Notes under the pieces: model-generated | What the model was told of the DNA's origin: nothing | The model's database searches: none | The model's input: the letters and a program-made list of their open reading frames with translations, nothing else | Position numbers and translations under genes: made by a program | Origin: Corynebacterium afermentans subsp. lipophilum | GTDB taxonomy: Bacteria; Actinomycetota; Actinomycetes; Mycobacteriales; Mycobacteriaceae | Direction of reading: 5' to 3' | DNA length: 64,000 bases | Assembly: GCF_030408375.1 (NCBI RefSeq) | Contig: NZ_CP046530.1 | Span: 2,170,001-2,234,000 of the forward strand | In this document: in pieces, positions 7,493 through 14,950 of the stretch | Layout: the number at the start of each line of letters is the position of its first letter | Numbering within the stretch: the first letter of the stretch is position 1

Positions 7493-8215
7493 ATGGCTGA
7501 CCACACACCGACCACCGCCACGCCCCCGGAGCGGGTGCTGGTCGTCGATGATGAACAACCCCTGGCTCAGATGGTGGCCTCCTACCTCATCCGGGCCGGC
7601 TTCGATACCCGCCAGGCGCACACCGGCACCCAGGCCGTGGACGAGGCCCGTCACTTTTCCCCCGATGTTGTGGTACTGGATCTGGGGCTGCCCGAACTCG
7701 ACGGCCTGGAGGTATGCCGACGGATCCGCACCTTCTCGGACTGCTACATCCTCATGCTCACCGCGCGTGGCAGCGAGGACGACAAGATCAGCGGTTTGAC
7801 CCTGGGGGCGGATGACTACATCACCAAACCCTTTAGCATCCGGGAACTGGTGACCCGGGTGCATGCGGTGCTGCGCCGCCCGCGCACCAGCACCACCCCA
7901 CCGCAGGTGACCACCCCCTTGATCGTTGGTGACCTCATCATTGACCCCGTCGCCCATCAGGTGCGGGTGGGGGAGACGGCCGTGGAGCTCACCCGCACGG
8001 AGTTCGAGCTGCTGGTTGCCCTGGCCCTGCGCCCCGGCCAGGTGCTGACCCGCCACGACCTGGTCGCCGAGGTCTGGGACACCACCTGGGTCGGTGATGA
8101 ACGCATCGTCGATGTCCACATCGGCAACTTGCGTCGCAAGCTCGGCACCGACACCCGGGGCCGGGGGTTTATCGACACCGTGCGTGGCGTGGGCTACCGG
8201 GTGGGGCAGCCATGA
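7493..8215 (+). CDS. copR: copper-responsive response regulator, OmpR family
   Basis: 240 residues. The receiver domain has the acidic pair DDE at 19-21, phospho-acceptor Asp63 (VVVLDLGLPELDG), the switch Thr in MLTARG and the Lys in ITKPF. The C-terminal winged helix ends IDTVRGVGYRV, the normal OmpR/PhoB signature. Start ATG 7493 was chosen over an in-frame start 12 codons upstream because GATACT lies 7 nt before it. It overlaps copS by 4 nt (ATGA). The CopR box just upstream indicates autoregulation. The symbol rests on the exact CopR box and the copper gene context. Confidence 0.9.
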   Translation: MADHTPTTATPPERVLVVDDEQPLAQMVASYLIRAGFDTRQAHTGTQAVDEARHFSPDVVVLDLGLPELDGLEVCRRIRTFSDCYILMLTARGSEDDKISGLTLGADDYITKPFSIRELVTRVHAVLRRPRTSTTPPQVTTPLIVGDLIIDPVAHQVRVGETAVELTRTEFELLVALALRPGQVLTRHDLVAEVWDTTWVGDERIVDVHIGNLRRKLGTDTRGRGFIDTVRGVGYRVGQP

Positions 8216-9339
8216 ATCACGGACCCGGCCTGACCTTCCGCTTCCTGGCCGCCCAGGTGTTGGTCGTGGTGATTAGCCTGCTGGTGGCCGCGGCCGCGGC
8301 CACGATGGTGGGCCCGATCCTGTTCCATGACCATATGTTGATGACCGGCCGGGAGGACTCCTCGCTGGAGCTGTTCCATGCCGAGCAGGCCTACCGGGAC
8401 GCCAACCTGATCACCCTGGCCGTCGCCCTGCCCACCGCCTTGATCAGCGCCCTACTGGCCAGCCTGTGGTTATCGCATCGTCTGCGCACCCCCCTGCAGG
8501 ATCTCACCCGCGCCGCTACCAGCCTGACGGCCGGCAACTCCCATATCCGCGTGCCCGCCGGAGAAGCAGGCCCCGAGGTCACCACCTTGGCGCATGCCTT
8601 CAACACCATGGCCGACCGGCTGGAACACACCGAACAGGTCCGCCGCCAGATGCTCTCTGATCTGGCCCACGAAATGGGCACCCCCTTATCGGTGCTCACG
8701 GTCTACCTCGATGGTCTCCAGGACGGGGTCGTGGACTGGAATAATGCCACCCACACGATCATGGCTGACCAACTCACCCGCCTGACCCGGTTGATGGAAG
8801 ACATCGACGATGTCTCCCGGGCCCAGGAACACCGGATCGATTTGGACCTGGCGGAGGAAGGGCTCGGGGATCTGCTCCATACCGCCGCTGCTGCCGCGGG
8901 GGAAGCTTATGCTGACAAAGGCGTCGATTTACAGGTCGAGACCATTACAGACGCCGCCCGGGTGCTCGTGGACCGGCAACGCTTCGGCCAGGTGATGAGC
9001 AATCTCCTGTCGAACGCGCTACGGCACACCCCGGCCGGCGGGCAGGTCCGGATCAGCGTCCACCGACAGGGGGCGTCCACCGCGCTCATCCACGTCGCCG
9101 ATGACGGCGAGGGCATCCCACCTAGCCAGCTCGGACACATCTTCGAACGCTTCTACCGGGGGGATGCCGCCCGCAGCCGGGATAACGGCGGGGCCGGTAT
9201 CGGTCTGACCATCTCCAAGGCATTGATCGAGGCCCACGGCGGCACTCTCACCGCCACCTCCCCCGGACCCGGTCGCGGAGCAGTGTTTGCCCTCCGCCTC
9301 CCGCTGTCCCCTCCCGACAGTGAGGAGGCTGCTCGATGA
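8212..9339 (+). CDS. copS: sensor histidine kinase of the copper two-component system
   Basis: 375 residues. Two membrane helices (about 8-35 and 66-88) flank a very short extracellular loop (about 36-65) with HDHMLMTGREDS; its His and Met residues are plausible copper ligands. A HAMP domain follows, then HisKA with phospho-acceptor His153 (LSDLAHEMGTPLS) and an ATPase domain with N-box NLLSNALRH, DDGEGIP, FERFYRGD and GGAGIGLTIS. It should sense extracytoplasmic copper and phosphorylate CopR. Glu-Met-Gly replaces the more usual Glu-Leu-Arg after the His; this is tolerated in the family. Confidence 0.9.
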   Translation: MNHGPGLTFRFLAAQVLVVVISLLVAAAAATMVGPILFHDHMLMTGREDSSLELFHAEQAYRDANLITLAVALPTALISALLASLWLSHRLRTPLQDLTRAATSLTAGNSHIRVPAGEAGPEVTTLAHAFNTMADRLEHTEQVRRQMLSDLAHEMGTPLSVLTVYLDGLQDGVVDWNNATHTIMADQLTRLTRLMEDIDDVSRAQEHRIDLDLAEEGLGDLLHTAAAAAGEAYADKGVDLQVETITDAARVLVDRQRFGQVMSNLLSNALRHTPAGGQVRISVHRQGASTALIHVADDGEGIPPSQLGHIFERFYRGDAARSRDNGGAGIGLTISKALIEAHGGTLTATSPGPGRGAVFALRLPLSPPDSEEAAR

Positions 9340-9386
9340 CCACACCCTGCCCCGCGTGAGGGCCGTGCCCTCCACCCCTTGAAAAT

Positions 9387-9403
9387 GTACCCCGGGGGGG
9401 TAT
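9387..9403. promoter_or_regulatory. CsoR-type palindromic operator
   Basis: GTACCCCGGGGGGGTAT is a near-palindrome of the TACCCC...GGGGTA form bound by copper-sensing CsoR repressors. It overlaps the likely promoter (TATGCT just after) of the chaperone gene starting at 9451. No csoR gene lies in the window. Confidence 0.55.
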
Positions 9404-9450
9404 ATGCTAGTGAGCGTTACCGTATCCCACCGACCCGTAGGAGCTTTCCC

Positions 9451-9777
9451 ATGACCACCTCCTCGCCCCGCCTCTTGCCGATGGCCTCCCACGGCTGCAG
9501 CTGTTGCGGACCTGCCTCACATGCCGACACCGCCCCCATCACTGCCGCCAGCGACTCGTCAGCAGGAGGGGCCTCCCCTAGCTACCAGGTCACCGGCCTG
9601 ACCTGCGGGCACTGCGCGAAAAGCGTGACCCAGGCCCTTCAGACCCTCCCCCAGGTCGACGACGTCCAGATTGATCTCGTTGCTGGTGGTGTTTCCACCG
9701 TCACGGTGACCGGTGTCGTATCTCCGGAGATGGTTCGCCGGGCCATCGAGGAGGCCGGCTACACCGTCTTATCCTGA
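9451..9777 (+). CDS. heavy-metal-associated (HMA) copper chaperone with Cys-rich N-terminus
   Basis: 108 residues. A short N-terminal extension HGCSCCGP (Cys16, 18, 19) precedes an HMA domain (about 44-108) with the metal site GLTCGHC (Cys52, Cys55). It should bind Cu(I) in the cytosol and pass it to a P-type ATPase. RBS TAGGAG precedes ATG 9451; an upstream in-frame ATG at 9379 was rejected because it overlaps the CsoR-type operator. The next frame downstream is the probable copB stub, so its original partner pump seems lost from this locus. Confidence 0.85.
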   Translation: MTTSSPRLLPMASHGCSCCGPASHADTAPITAASDSSAGGASPSYQVTGLTCGHCAKSVTQALQTLPQVDDVQIDLVAGGVSTVTVTGVVSPEMVRRAIEEAGYTVLS

Positions 9778-9828
9778 TCAGTTTTACCCATCATCCCGAC
9801 CCCGGCCGGGTTGAGCGGAAGGAACGTC

Positions 9829-9942
9829 ATGAGCACTCCCCACCATTCCGGTGATCACCATGGCGATCACCCCGCTCCGGAAACAGACCACACCCACCAC
9901 CCGGATCATGCCAGCCACGACAGCCGGTTTGATTACGGCTAG
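9829..9942 (+). pseudogene. probable copB N-terminal stub (His-rich)
   Basis: A 37-codon frame with RBS GGAAGGA encodes a His/Asp-rich peptide (MSTPHHSGDHHGDHP..., then HTHHPDHASHD). Such tails begin CopB-type copper-exporting P-ATPases, and copB follows the HMA gene in C. glutamicum (from memory). It stops at 9940-9942, interlocked as CTAG with the stop of the convergent symporter, which suggests that deletion joined the island to the core gene. It could instead be a genuine small metal-binding peptide. Confidence 0.5.
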
Positions 9943-11492
9943 TTGTTGCGGGTCGTGGTGACAACCTTGCCCTCAACGCCCGGCCAGGTGCCCACCTCGA
10001 TCATGCGGTTCTTACGCTCGACCCAGAAGTCGGCATTCTTAATGCCCAGCGCCTCGGGGTCGAAGTGCGGGTCGATGCCGGCCTTCTTCTGGCGGCGGTA
10101 GTCCCACAGGCACTTCAGCGCCGGGACCTGCAGGAAGATAATGGCCACGATGTTGAGCCACGCGGTCGCGCCGACGCCGATGTCGCCGAGCGCCCAAGCG
10201 GTGCCCGGGGTGGTGGTTGCGCCGATGAAGACGGCCACGAGGATTAGGGCGCGCAGCACCCAGATGATGGCCTTACGTGCACTTTCGCTCTTCACCCAGC
10301 GGTTCAGGTAGGTGAAGTTGGTCTCTGCCATGTAGTAGTACGCCAGCACGGTGGTGAAGGCGAAGAACATGATCGCCAGTGCGATGAACGACGGGCCCAG
10401 ACCGGCGGAGAAGGAGTTCAGGCCTTCCTGCACGTAGCCGGGACCGACAGGGATGCCGTCGGGCAGGGAGCCGTCGTAGACCACCGCGCCGTCTTCGGAC
10501 TGGCTCTCGAATACCTTGTACATGTCGGTGGAGATGATGATGAAGGCGGTGGCGGAGCAGACGAACAGGGTGTCAATGTAGACGGCGAACGCCTGGACGA
10601 AGCCCTGCTTCGCCGGGTGGGAAACCTCGGCGGCTGCTGCAGACTGCGGGCCGGTGCCCTGGCCGGCCTCGTTGGAGTAGATGCCGCGCTTGACGCCCCA
10701 CATGATGGCGGCGCCGAGCATGCCGGAGAACGCGGCCTCCTTGTCAAAGGCGGCGCGGACAATGGTGCCGAAGACCTCGGGAATCTGGGAAGCGTTCGCG
10801 AACAGCACCACGATGGCAATGATGATGTAGAGGCCGGCCATGAACGGCACCACCATGGAGGCGAAGTTCGCGATGCGCTTGATGCCGCCGATGATGATGA
10901 ACGCGAGCAGCACGGTCATGATCGTGGCGGAGACCCAGATGTTGATGCCCCATGCATTATCGACGGCCGCAGCCACGCCGTTGGCCTGGATCCCCGGCAG
11001 GAAGTAGGACGTTGCCAGCAGCATGCACACCGCGAAGATGATGGCGTAAACCAGCATGAACGGGGCCGCGGAGGTGTGCTTGTACGCCTTCTCGATGTAG
11101 TAGGCGGGGCCGCCGCGGTACTCGCCGGTGTCACGGTCCGTCTCTTTGTAAATCTGGGCGAGGCAGCACTCGATGAAGGAAGTGGCGGAGCCGAGCAGGG
11201 CCACCAGCCACATCCAGAACACCGCGCCCGGGCCGCCGAATGCGATGGCGGTGGCCACGCCGGCGATGTTGCCTACGCCGACACGGCCGGCGAGCGAGAT
11301 CATCAGGGATTGGAACGAGGAAATACCCTGCTCGGAGCTTTCTCCGGACTTGAGTTGGCGGATCATGTCCGGCAGGCAGCGGATCTGCAGGAACAGGGTG
11401 GCAAGCGTGAAGTACGCGCCTGCGCCGAGGCACAGATAGACGAGAGCGTTGGACCAAATCACACCGTTGAGGGTGTCGATAAAACCTTCCAC
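9939..11492 (-). CDS. sodium:alanine symporter, AGCS family
   Basis: 517 residues with about 11 membrane helices. Family landmarks are GRVGVGNIAGVATAIAFGGPG near residue 70, IECCLAQIYKETDRDTGEYRGGP, and SNEAGQGTGPQSAAAA. AGCS proteins take up small amino acids (Ala, Gly, Gln) with Na+. A GGAGGGT RBS lies before ATG 11492. It is divergent from the first yjiH-like gene, with about 190 bp between the starts, beside the hut region; uptake of an amino acid linked to the hut genes is possible but not shown. Confidence 0.9.
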   Translation of the reverse strand: MEGFIDTLNGVIWSNALVYLCLGAGAYFTLATLFLQIRCLPDMIRQLKSGESSEQGISSFQSLMISLAGRVGVGNIAGVATAIAFGGPGAVFWMWLVALLGSATSFIECCLAQIYKETDRDTGEYRGGPAYYIEKAYKHTSAAPFMLVYAIIFAVCMLLATSYFLPGIQANGVAAAVDNAWGINIWVSATIMTVLLAFIIIGGIKRIANFASMVVPFMAGLYIIIAIVVLFANASQIPEVFGTIVRAAFDKEAAFSGMLGAAIMWGVKRGIYSNEAGQGTGPQSAAAAEVSHPAKQGFVQAFAVYIDTLFVCSATAFIIISTDMYKVFESQSEDGAVVYDGSLPDGIPVGPGYVQEGLNSFSAGLGPSFIALAIMFFAFTTVLAYYYMAETNFTYLNRWVKSESARKAIIWVLRALILVAVFIGATTTPGTAWALGDIGVGATAWLNIVAIIFLQVPALKCLWDYRRQKKAGIDPHFDPEALGIKNADFWVERKNRMIEVGTWPGVEGKVVTTTRNN

Positions 11493-11683
11493 GGGACCCT
11501 CCTAAAGGGGTATGTGCTGGGAGTTTTTCGGGAAACCTTGCAGGTATCTAGCAAACATAGGCCATCCGGTTGTGCTTTGGGTCACTTTCTGTGTAAAAAT
11601 TATGCGCCGACACCGAAAACATTCCGTTCTGCGTGATATCCGCAGGGTTTTGCGGTGCTGAACGCAACAGATGGAAGGACACA

Positions 11684-13183
11684 ATGAACGAGACTGCGAA
11701 GCCGGTGCACTCCCGGCGCAGGTTTTCCCCCGCATGGCCGGTGAAGAACTTGCCTGCGGGTGCGGAGGCGCTCATCTCGGAGCTGGACAACCCTCGCTTC
11801 GAAGGCATCGAGGATCCCACCGACAACACCGAAAGCATCACCGGCACGGAGCAGCCCGGTCAGCGAAGCACCGCACCGGAGACTGACCCAAAGCCGAAGG
11901 CGGTGTGGCGCTTCTTCGTCTACAGCGCCATCGGCATCTTCGCGTTCTTCGTGCCGTTTACCATCGGCGATTCCAAGTCCACGATTCTGTTGGACCACAT
12001 CGTCAGCTGGATCACCACCACGCTCGGGGAAGGCACCCGCTACCTGGCGTTGTTCGCCATCATCGCGGGCACGGTCTACCAGTTCGTCTCCGGGCGCTGG
12101 AAAGAGGATTACCCGCGCATGGCGTTCGCGGCGCTGTCGGTGCTGGCGATCGTTTTGTGCGCGATGCTCACGTTCGGCTTCGGCCCGGCGTGGCTGTTCA
12201 ACCCGGACATCGGCCCGTTCATCCTGGACAAGCTGGTCATCTCGGTGGGCCTGCTCATCCCGGTCGGCGCGATCTTCCTCGGCCTGTTGGTCGGCTTCGG
12301 CCTGATGGAGTTCATCGGCGTGATGGTGCAGCCGATCATGCGCCCGGTGTTCCGTACCCCGGGTAAATCCGCGGTGGACGCGGTGGCGTCGTTTTTGGGC
12401 TCGTACTCGCTGGGCCTGCTGATCACGGACCGCATGTACAAAAACGGCAGCTACAACGGCCGCGAGGCGTCGATTGTCGCGTCGGGATTTTCCACCGTCT
12501 CCGCCACGTTCATGGTCATCGTGGCCAAGACGCTGGACATGATGGAGCACTGGACCGCGTACTTCTTCATCACCTTCATCATCACCTTCATCGTCACCGC
12601 GATCGTGGTGCGCATCCCGCCCATCACCCGCATTCCCGAGGACTACTACCCGGGCGCCACCCCGCACCCGGAGAAAGACGTCGAGGGCAACCGTTTCAAG
12701 GCGGCGTGGCGCGAGGCGAAGATTGAGCTCAACCGCGCCGAGTCTTTGGGCAAGGTGCTGTGGGCGAACTTCCGCGACGGGTTGATCATGGCCGTGCAGG
12801 TCACCCCGGGCATCATGGCAGTGGGCACGATCGGCCTGGTGCTGGCCACCTACACGCCAGTGTTCAAGATTCTTGGCGTGGCGTTCTTCCCGGTGGTGTG
12901 GTTGCTGCGCTTGCCGGACCCGTTAGCGACCTCGGGCGCGCTGGCGTCGGGCCTGGCGGAGATGTTCCTGCCGGCCACGCTGTCCGCCGGTTCGGACGAC
13001 ATGGTGCTGAAGTTCACCATGGCTGTGGTGTGCGTGAGCCAGATCTTCTTCTTCTCGGCGATGGTGCCGGCGGTGCTGGCCACCGACATCCCGCTGAGCA
13101 TCTGGAAGATGGTGCAGATCTGGTTCATCCGCGTGGTGCTCACCGTGCTGATCACGGTGCCGGTGGCGCACCTGATTTTCTAA
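11684..13183 (+). CDS. YjiH family membrane protein, copy 1
   Basis: 499 residues. A 65-residue hydrophilic N-terminus precedes roughly 10-12 membrane segments with nucleoside-recognition/GATE-type features (GKSAVDAVASFLGSYSLGLL, IVASGFSTVSATFMVIVA). The function of YjiH is not established; a transporter role is assumed. Start ATG 11684 is preceded by GGAAGG. The gene is convergent with hutG (12 bp between stops) and about 65% similar by eye to the second copy at 19180, so both probably move related substrates of the histidine pathway. Confidence 0.82.
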   Translation: MNETAKPVHSRRRFSPAWPVKNLPAGAEALISELDNPRFEGIEDPTDNTESITGTEQPGQRSTAPETDPKPKAVWRFFVYSAIGIFAFFVPFTIGDSKSTILLDHIVSWITTTLGEGTRYLALFAIIAGTVYQFVSGRWKEDYPRMAFAALSVLAIVLCAMLTFGFGPAWLFNPDIGPFILDKLVISVGLLIPVGAIFLGLLVGFGLMEFIGVMVQPIMRPVFRTPGKSAVDAVASFLGSYSLGLLITDRMYKNGSYNGREASIVASGFSTVSATFMVIVAKTLDMMEHWTAYFFITFIITFIVTAIVVRIPPITRIPEDYYPGATPHPEKDVEGNRFKAAWREAKIELNRAESLGKVLWANFRDGLIMAVQVTPGIMAVGTIGLVLATYTPVFKILGVAFFPVVWLLRLPDPLATSGALASGLAEMFLPATLSAGSDDMVLKFTMAVVCVSQIFFFSAMVPAVLATDIPLSIWKMVQIWFIRVVLTVLITVPVAHLIF

Positions 13184-13194
13184 AGAGCAGCTGC

Positions 13195-14145
13195 TTATCG
13201 ACGCAGCTTCGCCCCCACAACCGCATCGTCAATCAGCCGCGCGGCGGCCTTGGCGGTGCGGTTGTCCACGTCGAAGTCAGGGTTGAGCTCGACGACGTCG
13301 AGAAGCGCAACGCGCCCGGTGGACGCCACGGCCGCGACCATCGCGCGCAGCGTCGCGTACTCCACGCCGAAGCCGGCCGGGGCGGAAACACCCGGCGCGA
13401 CTGCCGCCGGCAGCACGTCCAGGTCGATGGACAGGTGGATGGGCAGGTCGCCTTCCACGGCCGCGAGGGCGCGCTCGGCGGCCTCGCGCACGGTCATTGC
13501 CGCCAGCTCGGTGTCCAGCACGGTGGTCCCGCCGAGTTCGTCGGCGGTGTCGAAGAGCACCTTGGTGTTGTTGGGCTTGGAGATGCCGAAGACGCTGTAG
13601 TCGAAGTCCTCGCCCACCAGGCCGGCGATCTGCTTGAACGGGGTGCCGGAGGTGGGGCGGGTTTCGGTGCGCAGGTCGAAGTGGGCGTCGAAGTTGATCA
13701 CCTGCATCGGCCCGATCGCTTCGTAGGCGCCGCGGTGGGTGGCAAAGGAGGTTTCGTGGCCGCCGCCGAGCACCACAGTCATCCCGTCCGCGCCTTGCGC
13801 CGCCACGAGGTCGCGCACCCGGTCGGACAGCTCGCGTTGGGAGCCTTCGAGGTCGGTGCCTTGGGTGGTCACGGTGCCGGCGTCGAGAAGCGATGTGCTC
13901 TCGTGCACCGCGAGCGAGCCGAGGGCCGCGCGCAACGCCTCCGGGCCTTTCGCCGCGCCCTGGCGGCCGCCGTTGCGTTCGACGCCTTCGTCGGACGCGT
14001 AGCCGATCAGGTGCACGGCACCCTCGGTGGGCTGGGCGGTTGTGTCGATGACGCTGTGCCAACGGGCGTGCTCGGGGCCGGGGCCGTCGTTGCGGCCGGT
14101 CCAGTTGGAAGCGGGGGTGAAAAGCGGTGCAGTTACAGTGTTCAT
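13195..14145 (-). CDS. hutG: formimidoylglutamase
   Basis: 316 residues, ureohydrolase (arginase) fold. Hydrolyses N-formimidoyl-L-glutamate to glutamate and formamide, the last step of one histidine-degradation route. Mn-ligand motifs are visible: GGGHETSFATH (about 117-127), INFDAHFDLR (about 143-152) and SIDLDVLPAAVAPGVSAP (about 236-253). Start ATG 14145 was preferred over longer upstream frames because similarity begins there and TACCCT lies 8 nt upstream. It is divergent from hutR with 37 bp between starts. Confidence 0.93.
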   Translation of the reverse strand: MNTVTAPLFTPASNWTGRNDGPGPEHARWHSVIDTTAQPTEGAVHLIGYASDEGVERNGGRQGAAKGPEALRAALGSLAVHESTSLLDAGTVTTQGTDLEGSQRELSDRVRDLVAAQGADGMTVVLGGGHETSFATHRGAYEAIGPMQVINFDAHFDLRTETRPTSGTPFKQIAGLVGEDFDYSVFGISKPNNTKVLFDTADELGGTTVLDTELAAMTVREAAERALAAVEGDLPIHLSIDLDVLPAAVAPGVSAPAGFGVEYATLRAMVAAVASTGRVALLDVVELNPDFDVDNRTAKAAARLIDDAVVGAKLRR

Positions 14146-14182
14146 GCCCTCCGAGGGTAGCGCCGTGGGCATACTATGTGCG

Positions 14183-14917
14183 ATGACTAAGCCGCAGGTT
14201 CCCGCCGCGCACAATGTGTTGCGCATCCTGGCGTTGTTGTCCACCACGGACGCGCCGATTTCCGCCACCCGCATCCAGCGCGAGCTGGACCTGCCGCGTT
14301 CCACCACCTACCACCTGCTGCGGGAGCTGGAGGATTCCGGGTTTGTGGTGCACCTGCGCAAGCCCGGCACGTACGGGCTGGGGCTGGCGTCGTACCGCAT
14401 GGCGCAGGCTTACACCACGCAGCAGCCGCTGGTGCGGCTGGCCACGAAGCCGCTGGCGCGGATCGCGCAGCTCGCGGGCGGTTCGGCGCACTTGACGCGT
14501 CTCGCCGGCCCGGAGATTGTGTACTTGCACGAGGTGCGCGCCCCCGGTGCGGTGTCGCTGGTCACGGAGGTGGGCGTGCGTTTGCCGTCGCTGAAGACCG
14601 CCTCGGGGCGCATCATGCTTGCGCAGCTGCCGGAGGCGGAGCTGCGCGCCGCGTACAACTTTTCGGGCGAGCGCCGCCGCTACAGCGATGTCAAAGAGGA
14701 GCTTTCTACTTATCGACGCCAAGGGTTCGCCACCGAACACGAAGCCATCTCGCGCGGCCAAGAGTCCGTGGCGGTGGTGGTGCTGGACCACCTTTCGCGC
14801 CCAGCGGCGGCGCTTGCGGTGACCTTCGCCGTGGGCAGCGCGGACACGCAACAGCTGGTCAGCGCGCTGCACACCGCCGCGGAGGGGCTGCGGGCCCAGT
14901 TCTTTGGAAACGTGTGA
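14183..14917 (+). CDS. hutR: IclR family regulator of histidine utilisation
   Basis: 244 residues. An N-terminal winged helix (about 8-70, NVLRILALLSTTDAPISATRIQRELDLPRSTTYHLLRELEDSGFV) is followed by an IclR effector domain (about 85-240) with the AHLTRLAGPEIVYLHEVR and GRIMLAQLPEAEL segments. It lies directly upstream of hutH and divergent from hutG, as hutR does in C. resistens (from memory). It probably binds the palindromes at 16720 and 20698. CATACT 7 nt before ATG suggests a leaderless message. The effector may be histidine or urocanate; this is not shown. Confidence 0.88.
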   Translation: MTKPQVPAAHNVLRILALLSTTDAPISATRIQRELDLPRSTTYHLLRELEDSGFVVHLRKPGTYGLGLASYRMAQAYTTQQPLVRLATKPLARIAQLAGGSAHLTRLAGPEIVYLHEVRAPGAVSLVTEVGVRLPSLKTASGRIMLAQLPEAELRAAYNFSGERRRYSDVKEELSTYRRQGFATEHEAISRGQESVAVVVLDHLSRPAAALAVTFAVGSADTQQLVSALHTAAEGLRAQFFGNV

Positions 14918-14937
14918 TTAGACGCACTTTTTTGGTC

Positions 14938-14943
14938 TACTAT
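14938..14943 (+). promoter_or_regulatory. -10 element of hutH
   Basis: TACTAT ends 7 nt before the hutH ATG, with no Shine-Dalgarno, so the transcript is probably leaderless. It sits at the edge of an imperfect repeat TAGAC...GTCTA (14919-14939) that may be an additional operator. Confidence 0.5.
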
Positions 14944-14950
14944 CACGTCC

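Larger units (their letters stand above)
4416..9942. other. copper-resistance genomic island with truncated ends
   Basis: A block containing copO, cueP, copR, copS and a copper chaperone gene is bounded on the left by a transposase remnant plus a broken tlpA-like gene and on the right by an N-terminal stub of a probable copB. Gene order matches the C. glutamicum cop cluster (tlpA-like, copO, secreted protein, copRS, HMA, copB; from memory). Codon choice in the block uses more ATC/CGG/CCC-rich third positions than the neighbouring hut genes, though this was judged by eye. The block looks imported or reduced by deletion at both ends. Confidence 0.65.

Noticed and set aside
14191..14307. Longer N-terminus for HutG
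   Set aside because: It would extend into hutR, and the family similarity starts near ATG 14145.
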